Source: JAXGMQ01 sp964613055 (GTDB lineage Bacteria; Caldisericota; Caldisericia; JAAYUI01). From it: a stretch of DNA of 29,112 nt. Positions 7,850 through 15,842 of this stretch are shown in pieces. Position 1 is the stretch's first letter. Each line of letters starts with the position of its first letter. The stretch covers positions 1 through 29,112 of the forward strand of contig CAZTGD010000022.1 in the NCBI GenBank assembly GCA_964613055.1. Direction: 5' to 3'. The translations under genes and the position numbers were made by a program. The notes below the pieces were generated by a model. The model was not told the DNA's origin. It saw only the letters and a list, made by a program, of their open reading frames with translations, and searched no databases.

Positions 7850-8836
7850 TTAGAATAGTTTCTTCCGAAGCGTTTTTATGAGAAGCTTGCATGCGTCAAG
7901 AGAATCTCTGACATCAGAGATAGCCCCAAAACATCCATACTTCCTCATTGGTATTGAGAGTGTTGCCATTGGAACACTAGCTTGAGACAAATTCATCATG
8001 AACTCATCATGTCTGTACTCATCATCAACAGCCAGTTGTAATGGGACGTTGGACGATCGAGCTACGTCTTGTATAATCTGATTTGTTGTATGATGACGTA
8101 ATACGGATGAACCCTCAACGACCAGCACTGGGCCAGAGCCTATCTCTATCTTCCCTTTTCGATTGTGGTTGGGAGTGTCTGTTGAATCAATTGTCGAGAT
8201 ATGTATCAGCAGATCTGGATTTTCGCGGTTGATGACTGTTAAAGAACCCCTTGATCCAAGTTGACCTTGGCTTGTAAAACTGAATATGAGATTGTTCTGA
8301 GTTTGACCAATATCACGAGCAAGAGAGGACACGATGCTGGCTGGCACTTTGCAGTCTCCTCGACCGAGAATGGAGTTGTCTTTGATGCGTGTTGGAATGT
8401 TGAATGAAGGGTGATCCCCGATTTTAACATACTCCAATGCTCTGTTTTTGTTCATCACACCAATATCAATAAAGAGGTTATCAAAACCCATCTTTGTGTC
8501 ACTGTAGCTTCTCTTTTCGCACCCTACAAAACCTGTTATACCAGATGGAAAAGTAACTTGAGCGTTTAGAACATCGGATGTCTTGAGTTTGCCAGAGGGA
8601 TAGAATCGGATGAAACCGTTTGAGTCTATATGATTGACCACAAGTGATGGTTCATCTATCGAACATAAAACAAGAACCTTTTTAGCACCCACATTGGGTA
8701 TCTTGATTGTAACATTGCCCATGAAGTCAGTATCGATAGACTGTTGTGAGTGGATATCAACAATACATTTTGTGATTTTTTCTTCAAATCCCGTGGGCGA
8801 GTGAATCGAGATTAGTTGCTCTAGAGTCGATCTCAT
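7850..8836 (-). CDS. Catalytically degenerate M42-family peptidase homologue
   Basis: The 328-residue fold-level match to M42 (TET/glutamyl aminopeptidase-type) enzymes is clear along its length: HSPTGFEEK near 12-20, the central insert domain, LGSRGS, and SIPMRKYG near the end. Compared with the intact neighbour, the metal and catalytic residues are replaced: the AHMDE His is Ser59 in CSIDE, the GEE pair is Gly191-Gln192, the third-site Glu/Asp is Ser214, the GGTNAG loop is HDEFMM, and the final IHSP His is Gly301. Only Asp161 (DCK for DDR) and the DE pair remain. It should not bind two metals or hydrolyse peptides. The frame is intact and full length, with a good Shine-Dalgarno (GGGGAG) and a 4-nt overlap with the active gene, so it looks retained for a structural or regulatory role rather than decaying. 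Confidence 0.85.
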   Translation of the reverse strand: MRSTLEQLISIHSPTGFEEKITKCIVDIHSQQSIDTDFMGNVTIKIPNVGAKKVLVLCSIDEPSLVVNHIDSNGFIRFYPSGKLKTSDVLNAQVTFPSGITGFVGCEKRSYSDTKMGFDNLFIDIGVMNKNRALEYVKIGDHPSFNIPTRIKDNSILGRGDCKVPASIVSSLARDIGQTQNNLIFSFTSQGQLGSRGSLTVINRENPDLLIHISTIDSTDTPNHNRKGKIEIGSGPVLVVEGSSVLRHHTTNQIIQDVARSSNVPLQLAVDDEYRHDEFMMNLSQASVPMATLSIPMRKYGCFGAISDVRDSLDACKLLIKTLRKKLF

Positions 8837-9873
8837 ATCTCTATCTCCCCTCTGTCTATCCTTTTGATAAATGATTTTACCAACGTTATCATATCGCCTG
8901 CATCGGATTTACTGGCAAGAGATACAGGAGAATGAATATATCTGCATCCAACGGCAATAACCAAACACTTCGTTCCTCCGTTTTCGGTCTGCATCACTCC
9001 TGCGTTTGTACCACCAGTTACAGTACCCTTATGCTGGTAATTGATGTTATTCATATTAGCAGTCTCTTCAAGGGCGTGACGGAGATCTCTTGGGATTATT
9101 ATGGATCTGTCTTCAAATGTTATTACCGGTCCGGCACCCATTGTGGTACAAAGCATATGTTCGTCTACTCCTGGCATGTCGCCAGCTGAGGTCCCTTCCA
9201 ATGCAACTACAAGATCTGGTTTGTGTGTACGAACTGCAAGCCTGGCACCTTTCATACCTATCTCCTCACCCATAGTGAAGCTTGCAATCAAGGTGCAGTC
9301 CGTTTCCAGTTCGCAAAAAACCTTTGCAGTTGCCCAGCAACCCAATCGATCATCGAAGGATTTCCCTTTGATTGTTGTTCCCCAGTCTTCAAATACTGTA
9401 TCAAACATCGCGGTTGTGTTTAGCGGGGCAAGTCTTTCAGCTTCGTTTTTGTCCTTGGCACCGATATCTATCATCAACTCGTTGATGGGATAGGTACGTT
9501 CCCTTTCTGATTGTTTTTCTCTTCGCTCAAGATGAGGAGGTTTCACACCAATGACACCAGGCATCTGATCTTTGCCGATATAAACAGATTTACCTGGAAG
9601 AACCCGAGGATCTAAGCCTCCAGCACCAACAAACTTAAGATGTCCTGTAGCTGTATATCCTACAACCATTAGCCCAACCTCGTCCATGTGGGCATCAAGC
9701 ATGATAGATGGAGAACCGTCTTTACCCTTTCGAGTGAATGACAAACTACCTAGGTTGTCAATTACCGGATTTAAGTCCAAGTGTGTTTTGATGTACTCTT
9801 TGATTATCTTACGGATATCATCCTCGTAACCAGGGGGACCAAAAGCGTTTGATAGCTGTTTAAGGAGTTTCAT
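8833..9873 (-). CDS. M42-family metallo-aminopeptidase (TET type), intact
   Basis: This cytosolic di-metal aminopeptidase (346 residues) probably assembles as a large TET-like particle that trims peptides from proteasome-like degradation. All expected residues are present: LDAHMDEVG (His62), SFDDR (bridging Asp174), GEEIG (Glu203 base, Glu204 ligand), ALEG (Glu226), TGGTNAG (286-292) and RYIHSP (His314). GGGAG lies 9 nt before the start. It overlaps the following and preceding M42 genes by 4 nt each, so the three should be translated together. Substrate preference cannot be read from sequence. Such genes are often labelled glutamyl aminopeptidase, deblocking aminopeptidase or cellulase M. Confidence 0.93.
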   Translation of the reverse strand: MKLLKQLSNAFGPPGYEDDIRKIIKEYIKTHLDLNPVIDNLGSLSFTRKGKDGSPSIMLDAHMDEVGLMVVGYTATGHLKFVGAGGLDPRVLPGKSVYIGKDQMPGVIGVKPPHLERREKQSERERTYPINELMIDIGAKDKNEAERLAPLNTTAMFDTVFEDWGTTIKGKSFDDRLGCWATAKVFCELETDCTLIASFTMGEEIGMKGARLAVRTHKPDLVVALEGTSAGDMPGVDEHMLCTTMGAGPVITFEDRSIIIPRDLRHALEETANMNNINYQHKGTVTGGTNAGVMQTENGGTKCLVIAVGCRYIHSPVSLASKSDAGDMITLVKSFIKRIDRGEIEI

Positions 9874-10934
9874 GCGAACACTCCCATAATATTGTGAGGC
9901 AGTCCACGTATAAATTCACTCAGCACGAGGACGCAGTCATTGGTAGTCGAAAGATCAAAGACCTCCACAGGTTGGTGAAGATATCTGATGGGGATAAAGA
10001 TAGCACCAGTTGGGACGCCCAAATCAGTGTGAATGAATTGACCTGATTCACCACCATCACCATCATAAACCACATGATTCGATTTAACACCGAGTTTTTC
10101 TGATGCTGTGAACAGTGCATTTGAAACGGTTTTATTTATCAACGCTCCATTAGATATCTGGATACCGTCTTCTATGCTGTATTCTTTGTTTGGACCTTTA
10201 TAGAATAAATTAGAAAAGCATGTATCAACTGAAATTGCAATGTCTGGATTGATAGTTCTTATAGCGTGTGATGCCCCCTGTGAACCAATCTCCTCGCTGC
10301 CAGAGCACATCAGAACCACATTAGCATCGATTCTAATCTGAGATAACCTTGAGGTTAGTTCAAGCAGTATGGTAACTGATATCTTGTTATCTATGGCACT
10401 ACCAGCTATTCGGTTGTTGTGTAACTTATAGAAACGTTTCTTGTATGTGATTCTATCGCCAATCGAAATCAATTCATTGAGTTCGGATCTTGTTCTGCAT
10501 GTGTCTACAAATAGATCGCTTGGATTGATTATCTTGTCCATTTCACCAGGTTTGAGAAGGTGAGGTGGTTTGCACCCAATGATTCCCTTCACCATTTCCC
10601 TGCCGTTTATCTCAACCTCAAGTCCCGGGAGAACACGCCAAAATCCACTGTAACTATTTATCCTAACGAATCCATTTTCAGTAATACCAGATACGACCAT
10701 CCCCACCTCATCCCCGTGAGCAGAGATGAGAATAGTTGGTTTCCTTTTGTCAATCTTCCCGTTTGAAGCATAAGCGTTTCTGTCATCAGACCAAGCTAAC
10801 AAAGCATTTGATTGAGACTCTTTGATGAAATATTCGAAAATCTTTTCTTCGTAGCCAGAGGCTGAGTTTATCTGAATCAGAGATGAAAGAGTGTCAGTGA
10901 AACTGTTGTACTTCTCATAATGAGTTATATTCAT
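9870..10934 (-). CDS. M42-family metallo-aminopeptidase (TET type), second intact paralogue
   Basis: A second complete M42 enzyme, about 354 residues, differing markedly from its neighbour. Metal-site motifs are present: SAHGDEVG, SAIDNKIS, SGSEEIGSQGA, SVDTC and RYLHQP, with GDGGESGQ in place of TGGTNAG. The reading frame is open to 10988, but the start is placed at 10934 because GGAAAGG lies 10 nt upstream; ATG at 10943 is too close to that site. The chosen start gives a 20-nt overlap with the CCA gene. The different DNK (for DDR) and GES (for GTN) residues suggest another specificity. Together with the intact and the degenerate neighbours it could form mixed particles, as reported for archaeal TET peptidases; that is inference. 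Confidence 0.88.
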   Translation of the reverse strand: MNITHYEKYNSFTDTLSSLIQINSASGYEEKIFEYFIKESQSNALLAWSDDRNAYASNGKIDKRKPTILISAHGDEVGMVVSGITENGFVRINSYSGFWRVLPGLEVEINGREMVKGIIGCKPPHLLKPGEMDKIINPSDLFVDTCRTRSELNELISIGDRITYKKRFYKLHNNRIAGSAIDNKISVTILLELTSRLSQIRIDANVVLMCSGSEEIGSQGASHAIRTINPDIAISVDTCFSNLFYKGPNKEYSIEDGIQISNGALINKTVSNALFTASEKLGVKSNHVVYDGDGGESGQFIHTDLGVPTGAIFIPIRYLHQPVEVFDLSTTNDCVLVLSEFIRGLPHNIMGVFA

Positions 10935-12333
10935 CGGAATCATACCTTTCCATGATAAAACTAAAAGCATCGTCCTTTGTTGAGACATTCTTTAATGCCT
11001 GAGCTTCAAGCAGATCTGATTGGATTTGACCAATGATCGGTCCCGGTTTAAGCTTCAATTTTTTTATTATATCATCTCCACTCAGGAGTGGCTTAGGTTT
11101 GCCTATCTCTTTTGCAGCGGCAACCATGGAACGCATGAAGTCAGCGTATGCTTCTAAGGAACCCCAGGAAAGCATCTCCGTGGCATAGGCATCAGCGAGT
11201 GCTATGAGTAGGCATGGTATTGACAAATCACCGAGATCTCTGAAGAATCTGTAAACAGCTCTTCTTGTAACTTTATCTAGTTTAGCGAGATTATGTGGTC
11301 TCATATGTTGCCTGATCAGTGTTGATGTGACCTCTATCTCGGCTGATGAAAATCTCAATATCTTCATCCTGGATGCTATCATCTCAGCTCCGACATCGTC
11401 GTGACCAATAAAGTGAACATCCTTGTCGTTTGTCATAGTCTTTGGTTTGCCTACATCATGAAGTAAGGCCGCCAACTTGGTCAGAACTAAAAGGCTATGA
11501 CCCCCAGAAATCTTTTTGCATAGAAGCTCTCTAGCAGAATCTGAATACTCAAGGAGTACATCATCGAGATTATTCATCACATCTTCAAAGTACTTATATG
11601 TCCAAAGCAGATGTTCGGTTAGACCTGTTATATGAGATTTGCCGGTCGGTGTTAGGTTCAACTTTGCCAACTCAGGCAGGATTCTTTCAAGAAGATGACT
11701 CTGCTTGAGTTTCTCGATCAGATTGAAAGAACCTTGTACTGCAAGTGTCCTGCAGAGTTCGTCCCTTATCCTTTCCTTGCTTGGTTTATTGATAAGATGG
11801 GCATTTTTAGTGATCATGCGGAGTGTCACAGGATCGATGTTGAAACTGAGTTCAGCCGCCAATCTGAATGCTCTTATCATCCTTAAGGGATCGTTTATAA
11901 AGCGTTCTTCGTTGAGCGTCCGAATAATGCCTTTTGAGAGATCTGGAATGCCTCGTTGAGGATCAATTATCTTCCAATTCTTGATAATTATTCCGATAGA
12001 GTTTATAGCAAAGTCTCTTGTAAGAAGGTCTATTTCTGCTCTTTCCTTTAAGGGTGTGATATCAACATGCGTTCCTTCCTTAACCATTCGATGAATATCA
12101 CGATCACTGTCCAGTAAGACATGTGTAAACCCTTTGTTTGAAAGTTCCTCTACGAATCCTGTTGTGTCAGGTGTGGCAATATCAATATCCTGAGGAGTTC
12201 TACCCAGCATAATATCCCGAATGGTACCACCAACCATCATTGAATCAGGATGCAAAGGAACATCGCCAACAATATCGAAAAGAACATGCTTCGCCTTGCT
12301 TATCAACTCTTGATTTGATAATATTATGTTCAC
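10915..12333 (-). CDS. CCA-adding enzyme / poly(A) polymerase-type tRNA nucleotidyltransferase with HD domain
   Basis: The enzyme adds or repairs the 3' CCA of tRNA, or acts as poly(A) polymerase; the split cannot be decided here. The 472-residue product has the pol-beta/class II signature GGTIRDIMLG...DIDIAT (catalytic Asp50 and Asp52 with this start), the NDPLRMIRAFRLA motif, the RNA-binding helical region, and an HD phosphohydrolase domain (LLHDVGKP at about 290-297). The start is set at GTG 12333 rather than the longer ATG 12351. Neither has a Shine-Dalgarno, but a -10-like TACATT ends exactly 6 nt before the GTG, fitting a leaderless mRNA. It is the first gene of a six-gene run on the minus strand. 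Confidence 0.88.
   Translation of the reverse strand: MNIILSNQELISKAKHVLFDIVGDVPLHPDSMMVGGTIRDIMLGRTPQDIDIATPDTTGFVEELSNKGFTHVLLDSDRDIHRMVKEGTHVDITPLKERAEIDLLTRDFAINSIGIIIKNWKIIDPQRGIPDLSKGIIRTLNEERFINDPLRMIRAFRLAAELSFNIDPVTLRMITKNAHLINKPSKERIRDELCRTLAVQGSFNLIEKLKQSHLLERILPELAKLNLTPTGKSHITGLTEHLLWTYKYFEDVMNNLDDVLLEYSDSARELLCKKISGGHSLLVLTKLAALLHDVGKPKTMTNDKDVHFIGHDDVGAEMIASRMKILRFSSAEIEVTSTLIRQHMRPHNLAKLDKVTRRAVYRFFRDLGDLSIPCLLIALADAYATEMLSWGSLEAYADFMRSMVAAAKEIGKPKPLLSGDDIIKKLKLKPGPIIGQIQSDLLEAQALKNVSTKDDAFSFIMERYDSDEYNSL
12296..12324 (+). promoter_or_regulatory. Weak promoter candidate for the yabE-ksgA-ispE operon
   Basis: TTGCTT (12296-12301), a 17-nt spacer and TAATAT (12319-12324) lie inside the first codons of the divergent CCA gene. 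Transcription would start near 12331 with a 38-nt leader carrying GGAG at 12354-12357. The boxes are only 4/6 matches. The placement is forced mainly by the 36-bp gap between the two divergent starts. Confidence 0.3.
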
Positions 12334-12339
12334 GATATG

Positions 12340-12368
12340 AATGTAACACATTTGGAGTTAATTGTGAA
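12340..12368 (-). promoter_or_regulatory. Leaderless-type promoter of the CCA-M42-gcvT-tkt operon
   Basis: On the minus strand TTCACA (12368-12363, 5/6), a 17-nt spacer and TACATT (12345-12340, 4/6) precede GTG 12333 by exactly 6 nt, so transcription would begin at the start codon. The -35 box abuts the GTG of the divergent yabE-like gene. Confidence 0.5.
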
Positions 12369-13373
12369 GTGAGAGGAAGTGGGATTTTTCTGTCTGCTTG
12401 GATTGTCGGTTTTTTAGCTCTTGGTATTATGATTTCTTCTATTTTATCTCACAAGGCCATAGTCATTGAAGTGGAAGGAATGATCAAGCCTATTGTAACA
12501 TATCACAATTCAGTAGGATCAGTGCTGGTAAATCAAGTCTTACTAGAATCCCACTTTCGAAATGTATGTATCCAGAATAGAGAAGGTTTAGAACTATCCG
12601 CAAGTGACTTGGTTGTTGATGGTCAGGTTTATTCAGTCAAAATGAGAAACCATTTTGTGTTTAGTAATGAGAGAAAACTGATAAAGATATCTTCGTTTAC
12701 ATCGGATAAAAGAGATATAGCAAGAAAGAGCGGAATTGCAATTGGAGAGTATGATAGATTCGAGAGCGTAGAGGATCCCAATTCTCCCGGTATAATGATT
12801 GATAGAATTGTAAGGGTAGAGCACAAACTTGTAGATGAATTTGAGGATGTTCCATACGAACTAATCTATCAGGACAGTAATCGGATAGATAAGGGCAAGA
12901 TTGTAATCTGGAAACCTGGTTCTGGTGGAGAAATCAAGAGGACATACAAACAAATATTTGAGGATGGTGAATTGATTTCAAAAGAACTAGTCTCGGAAAC
13001 ATATTCAAAATATCCGATCCATCAAGTAGTTGCAGAGGGGCAGGCTGAGTTACCAGCGGGGTATTTGGAGGAGAGAATTATGGAATCAACAGCCTATACA
13101 CCCACGGTTGAGGAATGCGATGGAAATCCTGATATCTGCGCAACAGGCATGAAATCAGGGTATGGTGTTGTAGCTGTTTACCCAGACGAGATACCGTATT
13201 ATACTAAGATGTACATCGAAGGTTACGGCTATGCAATAGCAGGTGATTGTGGTGGAGCTATTGGACCTGGAAGGATAGATGTATTTTTCTACGATAAGCA
13301 ATCTGCTATCGCGTGGGGAAGAAGAGAGGTAAAGGTTTATGTCCTCGAATGGCCTGAACGCATTGAAGAATGA
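12369..13373 (+). CDS. YabE-like cell-wall-active protein (DUF348, G5 and 3D domains)
   Basis: A membrane-anchored or secreted wall protein of 334 residues. GTG 12369 is preferred because GGAG lies 11 nt upstream and the product then opens with a short basic segment and one membrane span (FLSAWIVGFLALGIMISSIL). Then come a DUF348-like stretch (IVIEVEGMIKPIVTYHNSVGSV), a G5-like domain in the middle (EDVPYELIYQDS...GKIVIWKPGSGGEIKRTYK), and a C-terminal 3D domain from about residue 240 with MESTAYTPT, DICATG, AGDCGGAIGPGRIDVFF. The 3D domain is the murein-hydrolase-type double-psi barrel with three Asp. The same gene stands upstream of ksgA in Bacillus; rnmV, usually between them, is missing. 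It overlaps ksgA by 35 nt. Confidence 0.88.
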   Translation: MRGSGIFLSAWIVGFLALGIMISSILSHKAIVIEVEGMIKPIVTYHNSVGSVLVNQVLLESHFRNVCIQNREGLELSASDLVVDGQVYSVKMRNHFVFSNERKLIKISSFTSDKRDIARKSGIAIGEYDRFESVEDPNSPGIMIDRIVRVEHKLVDEFEDVPYELIYQDSNRIDKGKIVIWKPGSGGEIKRTYKQIFEDGELISKELVSETYSKYPIHQVVAEGQAELPAGYLEERIMESTAYTPTVEECDGNPDICATGMKSGYGVVAVYPDEIPYYTKMYIEGYGYAIAGDCGGAIGPGRIDVFFYDKQSAIAWGRREVKVYVLEWPERIEE

Positions 13374-14163
13374 TCTAAAATCATATGAGATTCGACTGAA
13401 AAAGAAGTTCGGTCAGAATTTCTGTTATGATAAATCGGTAGTACAGAGAATCATTACATCCTGTGGTTTTGACAGGGCGGATTGGGTGTTGGAGATCGGT
13501 GCTGGTACAGGTGTTTTAACTATTGAGATAGCAAAGGTCGTACATAGTGTAATTGCCGTTGAGATAGATACGAATCTTAGACCGTTGCTTCTTAACAATG
13601 TAGCAGACTATAAGAATACTAGAATAATTTTTGATGACATACTTCGTTTAGATATGAGGAACATAAATCCATCAAAGGTTATTGGCAATTTGCCATATTA
13701 CTGTGCATCGGCAATAATTAAGCAGTGGGTAAATCAGGTTCAATCGTCCGAAGCGTTCTTCATGCTTCCTGATGATATTGTAGCCCATCTGGAGGCAAGC
13801 CCAGGAACTAAACAGTACACAGCCTTTTCTGTCTTCGCCAAGTACGCATTTAAATTCGAGAAATTATTTTCTGTGCATCCCTCTTCTTTCTTTCCCAGAC
13901 CATCAGTTGGTTCAGCTTTTGTAAAGTTGTCATCTTCTCCAGCCTCCAGATTATCACCATCTGCAGAAGAGCATTTCTTAAGAGTGGTAGAAGGCGCATT
14001 TTCACAAAGAAGAAAAACACTGATAAACTCACTGATAAGCTCTGGTTTCTCAGCTGAGGAATTGTATCCAGCTGTTTCATTCCTGGGTCTTGATAAGAAA
14101 ATACGAGGCGAGGAACTTTCTGTTGAACAACTCAAAAGACTTGCCGGTTTCATACCGATATAG
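13339..14163 (+). CDS. ksgA: 16S rRNA dimethyladenosine transferase KsgA (RsmA)
   Basis: It uses SAM to dimethylate the two adjacent adenines of helix 45 of 16S rRNA during late 30S assembly. The 274-residue product shows KKFGQNF (22-28), the SAM-binding LEIGAGTGVL (51-60), the acidic VEID of motif II, and the catalytic NLPYY (117-121). It also has FFPRPSVGS and FSQRRKTL in the C-terminal part. The usual QKEVA.R segment after NLPY is PDDIVAHL here, a noticeable but probably tolerated change. The start has AGGTAAAGG just upstream and lies inside the end of the yabE-like gene. The downstream ispE start lies inside ksgA, so the three genes form one coupled unit. Confidence 0.93.
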   Translation: MSSNGLNALKNDLKSYEIRLKKKFGQNFCYDKSVVQRIITSCGFDRADWVLEIGAGTGVLTIEIAKVVHSVIAVEIDTNLRPLLLNNVADYKNTRIIFDDILRLDMRNINPSKVIGNLPYYCASAIIKQWVNQVQSSEAFFMLPDDIVAHLEASPGTKQYTAFSVFAKYAFKFEKLFSVHPSSFFPRPSVGSAFVKLSSSPASRLSPSAEEHFLRVVEGAFSQRRKTLINSLISSGFSAEELYPAVSFLGLDKKIRGEELSVEQLKRLAGFIPI

Positions 14164-14959
14164 AGCTCCTGCAAAAATCAACTGGGACTTATTTGTATTC
14201 CCAAGGTATTCATCAGGACTCCATCCGATAGACTCAATTGCAACTATAATTGATTTATGGGATGAACTCACCATAAAGGTTGCCAAAGGTCATGGAATTG
14301 ATGTTGGATGTCCTATCTCTCCTGGAAAAGATAACATTGTGTGGAAGGCAGTTAAGGTGTTCCTTGACTACACACAACTAAGATTCCAAGTATCGGTTGA
14401 TATAACCAAGAATATCCCCTCTGGTGCGGGTTTAGGCGGGGGATCATCTGATGCCATGCATACGCTGTTAATGCTAGACAGAATCACCAAATCAGATCTA
14501 ACAATCAGGGAAATGCTATCTATTGCCAAACAAATTGGTTCTGATCTGCCGTTGTTTCTATATGGAGGGTGGATAAGAGTATCTGGCACAGGTGAGTTTG
14601 TCGAAAGAGTAATTGCGCCTGAAAAAAAACTACTATTGGTCAAACCTGATAAATCGGTATCTACGAAAGAAGTGTATCAACAATGGGATGAATATCAAAA
14701 ATCAATTGAGATGCCAGATATCAAAGAAAGACTCATCCATCCCTTCAATGCACTACAAACAGCTACATGCAATTTAGTACCAGATTTGAAAAGGATTATT
14801 AGCTATTTAGAAGGGTTATCCTACACGAGAAACGTGTCAATGACAGGTTCAGGTACTGCTGTGTTTGCAGAGATCAACAACACAAACTCAGTTGAATTAG
14901 ACTGTATTGAAAAGGAATGCAACTGCAGGTGTTGGGTTACGAACACTACGAGTTCTTGA
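14123..14959 (+). CDS. ispE: 4-diphosphocytidyl-2-C-methyl-D-erythritol kinase
   Basis: IspE is the ATP-dependent GHMP kinase of the non-mevalonate (MEP) isoprenoid pathway. Motifs are APAKINWDL near the N-terminus, the ATP-binding PSGAGLGGGSSDA (about 99-111), GSDLPLFLYGG and the C-terminal MTGSGTAVFAE. TTG 14123 is preferred over the longer TTG at 14090 because GGCGAGGA lies 8 nt upstream. This gives 278 residues, close to the usual 280-290. It overlaps the ksgA end by 41 nt. Its last 14 nt overlap the stop of the convergent gene on the other strand, with no terminator between them. Its presence means the MEP pathway is used. Confidence 0.93.
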   Translation: MNNSKDLPVSYRYRAPAKINWDLFVFPRYSSGLHPIDSIATIIDLWDELTIKVAKGHGIDVGCPISPGKDNIVWKAVKVFLDYTQLRFQVSVDITKNIPSGAGLGGGSSDAMHTLLMLDRITKSDLTIREMLSIAKQIGSDLPLFLYGGWIRVSGTGEFVERVIAPEKKLLLVKPDKSVSTKEVYQQWDEYQKSIEMPDIKERLIHPFNALQTATCNLVPDLKRIISYLEGLSYTRNVSMTGSGTAVFAEINNTNSVELDCIEKECNCRCWVTNTTSS

Positions 14960-15842
14960 AATCAGTTATTGCGATCTGTAGTTTTTCAGTAAGCGATTTA
15001 AGTGTTCTCTGAGATAGATCTATGTCCAGATAGAGTTCCAAGTTCATACAATAGTTTTCTATCTCATAGATGTTCTTACCAAGGTCATCAAGCTTTCTGT
15101 CGAAGAAATTGCTTTTTCCTTTCAAGATTTCCCTTGATATCGATTTCAATTCGTCAGTCAGAAGATTAACGTTTACAATAGATTTAAATGGGATTCCAAA
15201 CCTCCAGCCTGTCAATTCAGAATAAAGATCCTCTGGCACCTCATAGATATCAAGTGATGCATCTGAATCACTCATTAGAGTGACAGCCTTGGCCATGTTG
15301 TCTGTTACCGGAGACTCATTTATTGGGTATCTATTGACTATTTGACCATCTTCAATGTCAAGCAGAGAGCCATTGTCGACAAATAGCAGGACGTAATCAT
15401 TTCTAGTATTGATGCTTATGCATCCTGAGAAGTGGTCGTTGACCATCCTGTTGAATAGTTCATCAATAATGAGCATTTGCGGATTGAAATTTCTAAAGAC
15501 GGGGTATCTGGAAAGGAGTGATGAGAAGCATTTAAGGATGACTGGATCAATGTCAGAGATCATATAGTTGTTCTTTGAATTCTGACTAATTTTTATCTCT
15601 TTGACCATTTTAATAGCTTCCACCCCAAATTTGAGAGCTTCGTTTGATTGGAAGATGGTAACAAGTGGTCTGCCCTTGAACAGAAGTACATTGAAATGTC
15701 CGTTTGAGAAAGATGTTTTGAGAATGCCTGAAAAAAGCCTTGTTCTCATTGTGTAGAGAACATCAGACGGATCATCCATATTTAATTTTTCAATTTCGGT
15801 AAAATCCTTGTGATTGGGAAACGCATTCAGTATATCAATCAT
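14946..15842 (-). CDS. Unknown protein with two FSG-type (PATAN/DUF4388-like) modules
   Basis: I do not recognise this 298-residue soluble protein with confidence. It has no signal peptide or membrane span. Two segments about 100 residues apart look alike: FSGILKTSFSNGHFNVLLFKGRPL (from residue 37) and FSGCISINTRNDYVLLFVDNGSLL (from residue 138). This F-SG-x-L...V-L-x-F-x-x-G pattern is that of PATAN/DUF4388-type modules, which often accompany receiver domains in signalling proteins. The C-terminal third is helical and Leu-rich. ATG 15842 is used because GGGGGTGG precedes it and it overlaps the receiver gene by 8 nt (ATGATTGA), so the two are translationally coupled and probably partners. It ends tail-to-tail over ispE. 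Confidence 0.7.
   Translation of the reverse strand: MIDILNAFPNHKDFTEIEKLNMDDPSDVLYTMRTRLFSGILKTSFSNGHFNVLLFKGRPLVTIFQSNEALKFGVEAIKMVKEIKISQNSKNNYMISDIDPVILKCFSSLLSRYPVFRNFNPQMLIIDELFNRMVNDHFSGCISINTRNDYVLLFVDNGSLLDIEDGQIVNRYPINESPVTDNMAKAVTLMSDSDASLDIYEVPEDLYSELTGWRFGIPFKSIVNVNLLTDELKSISREILKGKSNFFDRKLDDLGKNIYEIENYCMNLELYLDIDLSQRTLKSLTEKLQIAITDFKNS

Noticed and set aside
7850..8836. Calling the degenerate M42 gene a pseudogene
   Set aside because: The frame is intact, the length is full and the ribosome site is good, so a retained non-catalytic protein is the better reading.
12240..12368. TTG 12240 as the start of the yabE-like gene
   Set aside because: It would add 43 residues that overlap the CCA gene and have no signal or domain; GTG 12369 begins just before the membrane span.
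13740..14174. 144-codon minus-strand reading frame inside ksgA
   Set aside because: It lies wholly over ksgA and ispE starts, resembles nothing and is biased in composition as expected of a shadow frame.
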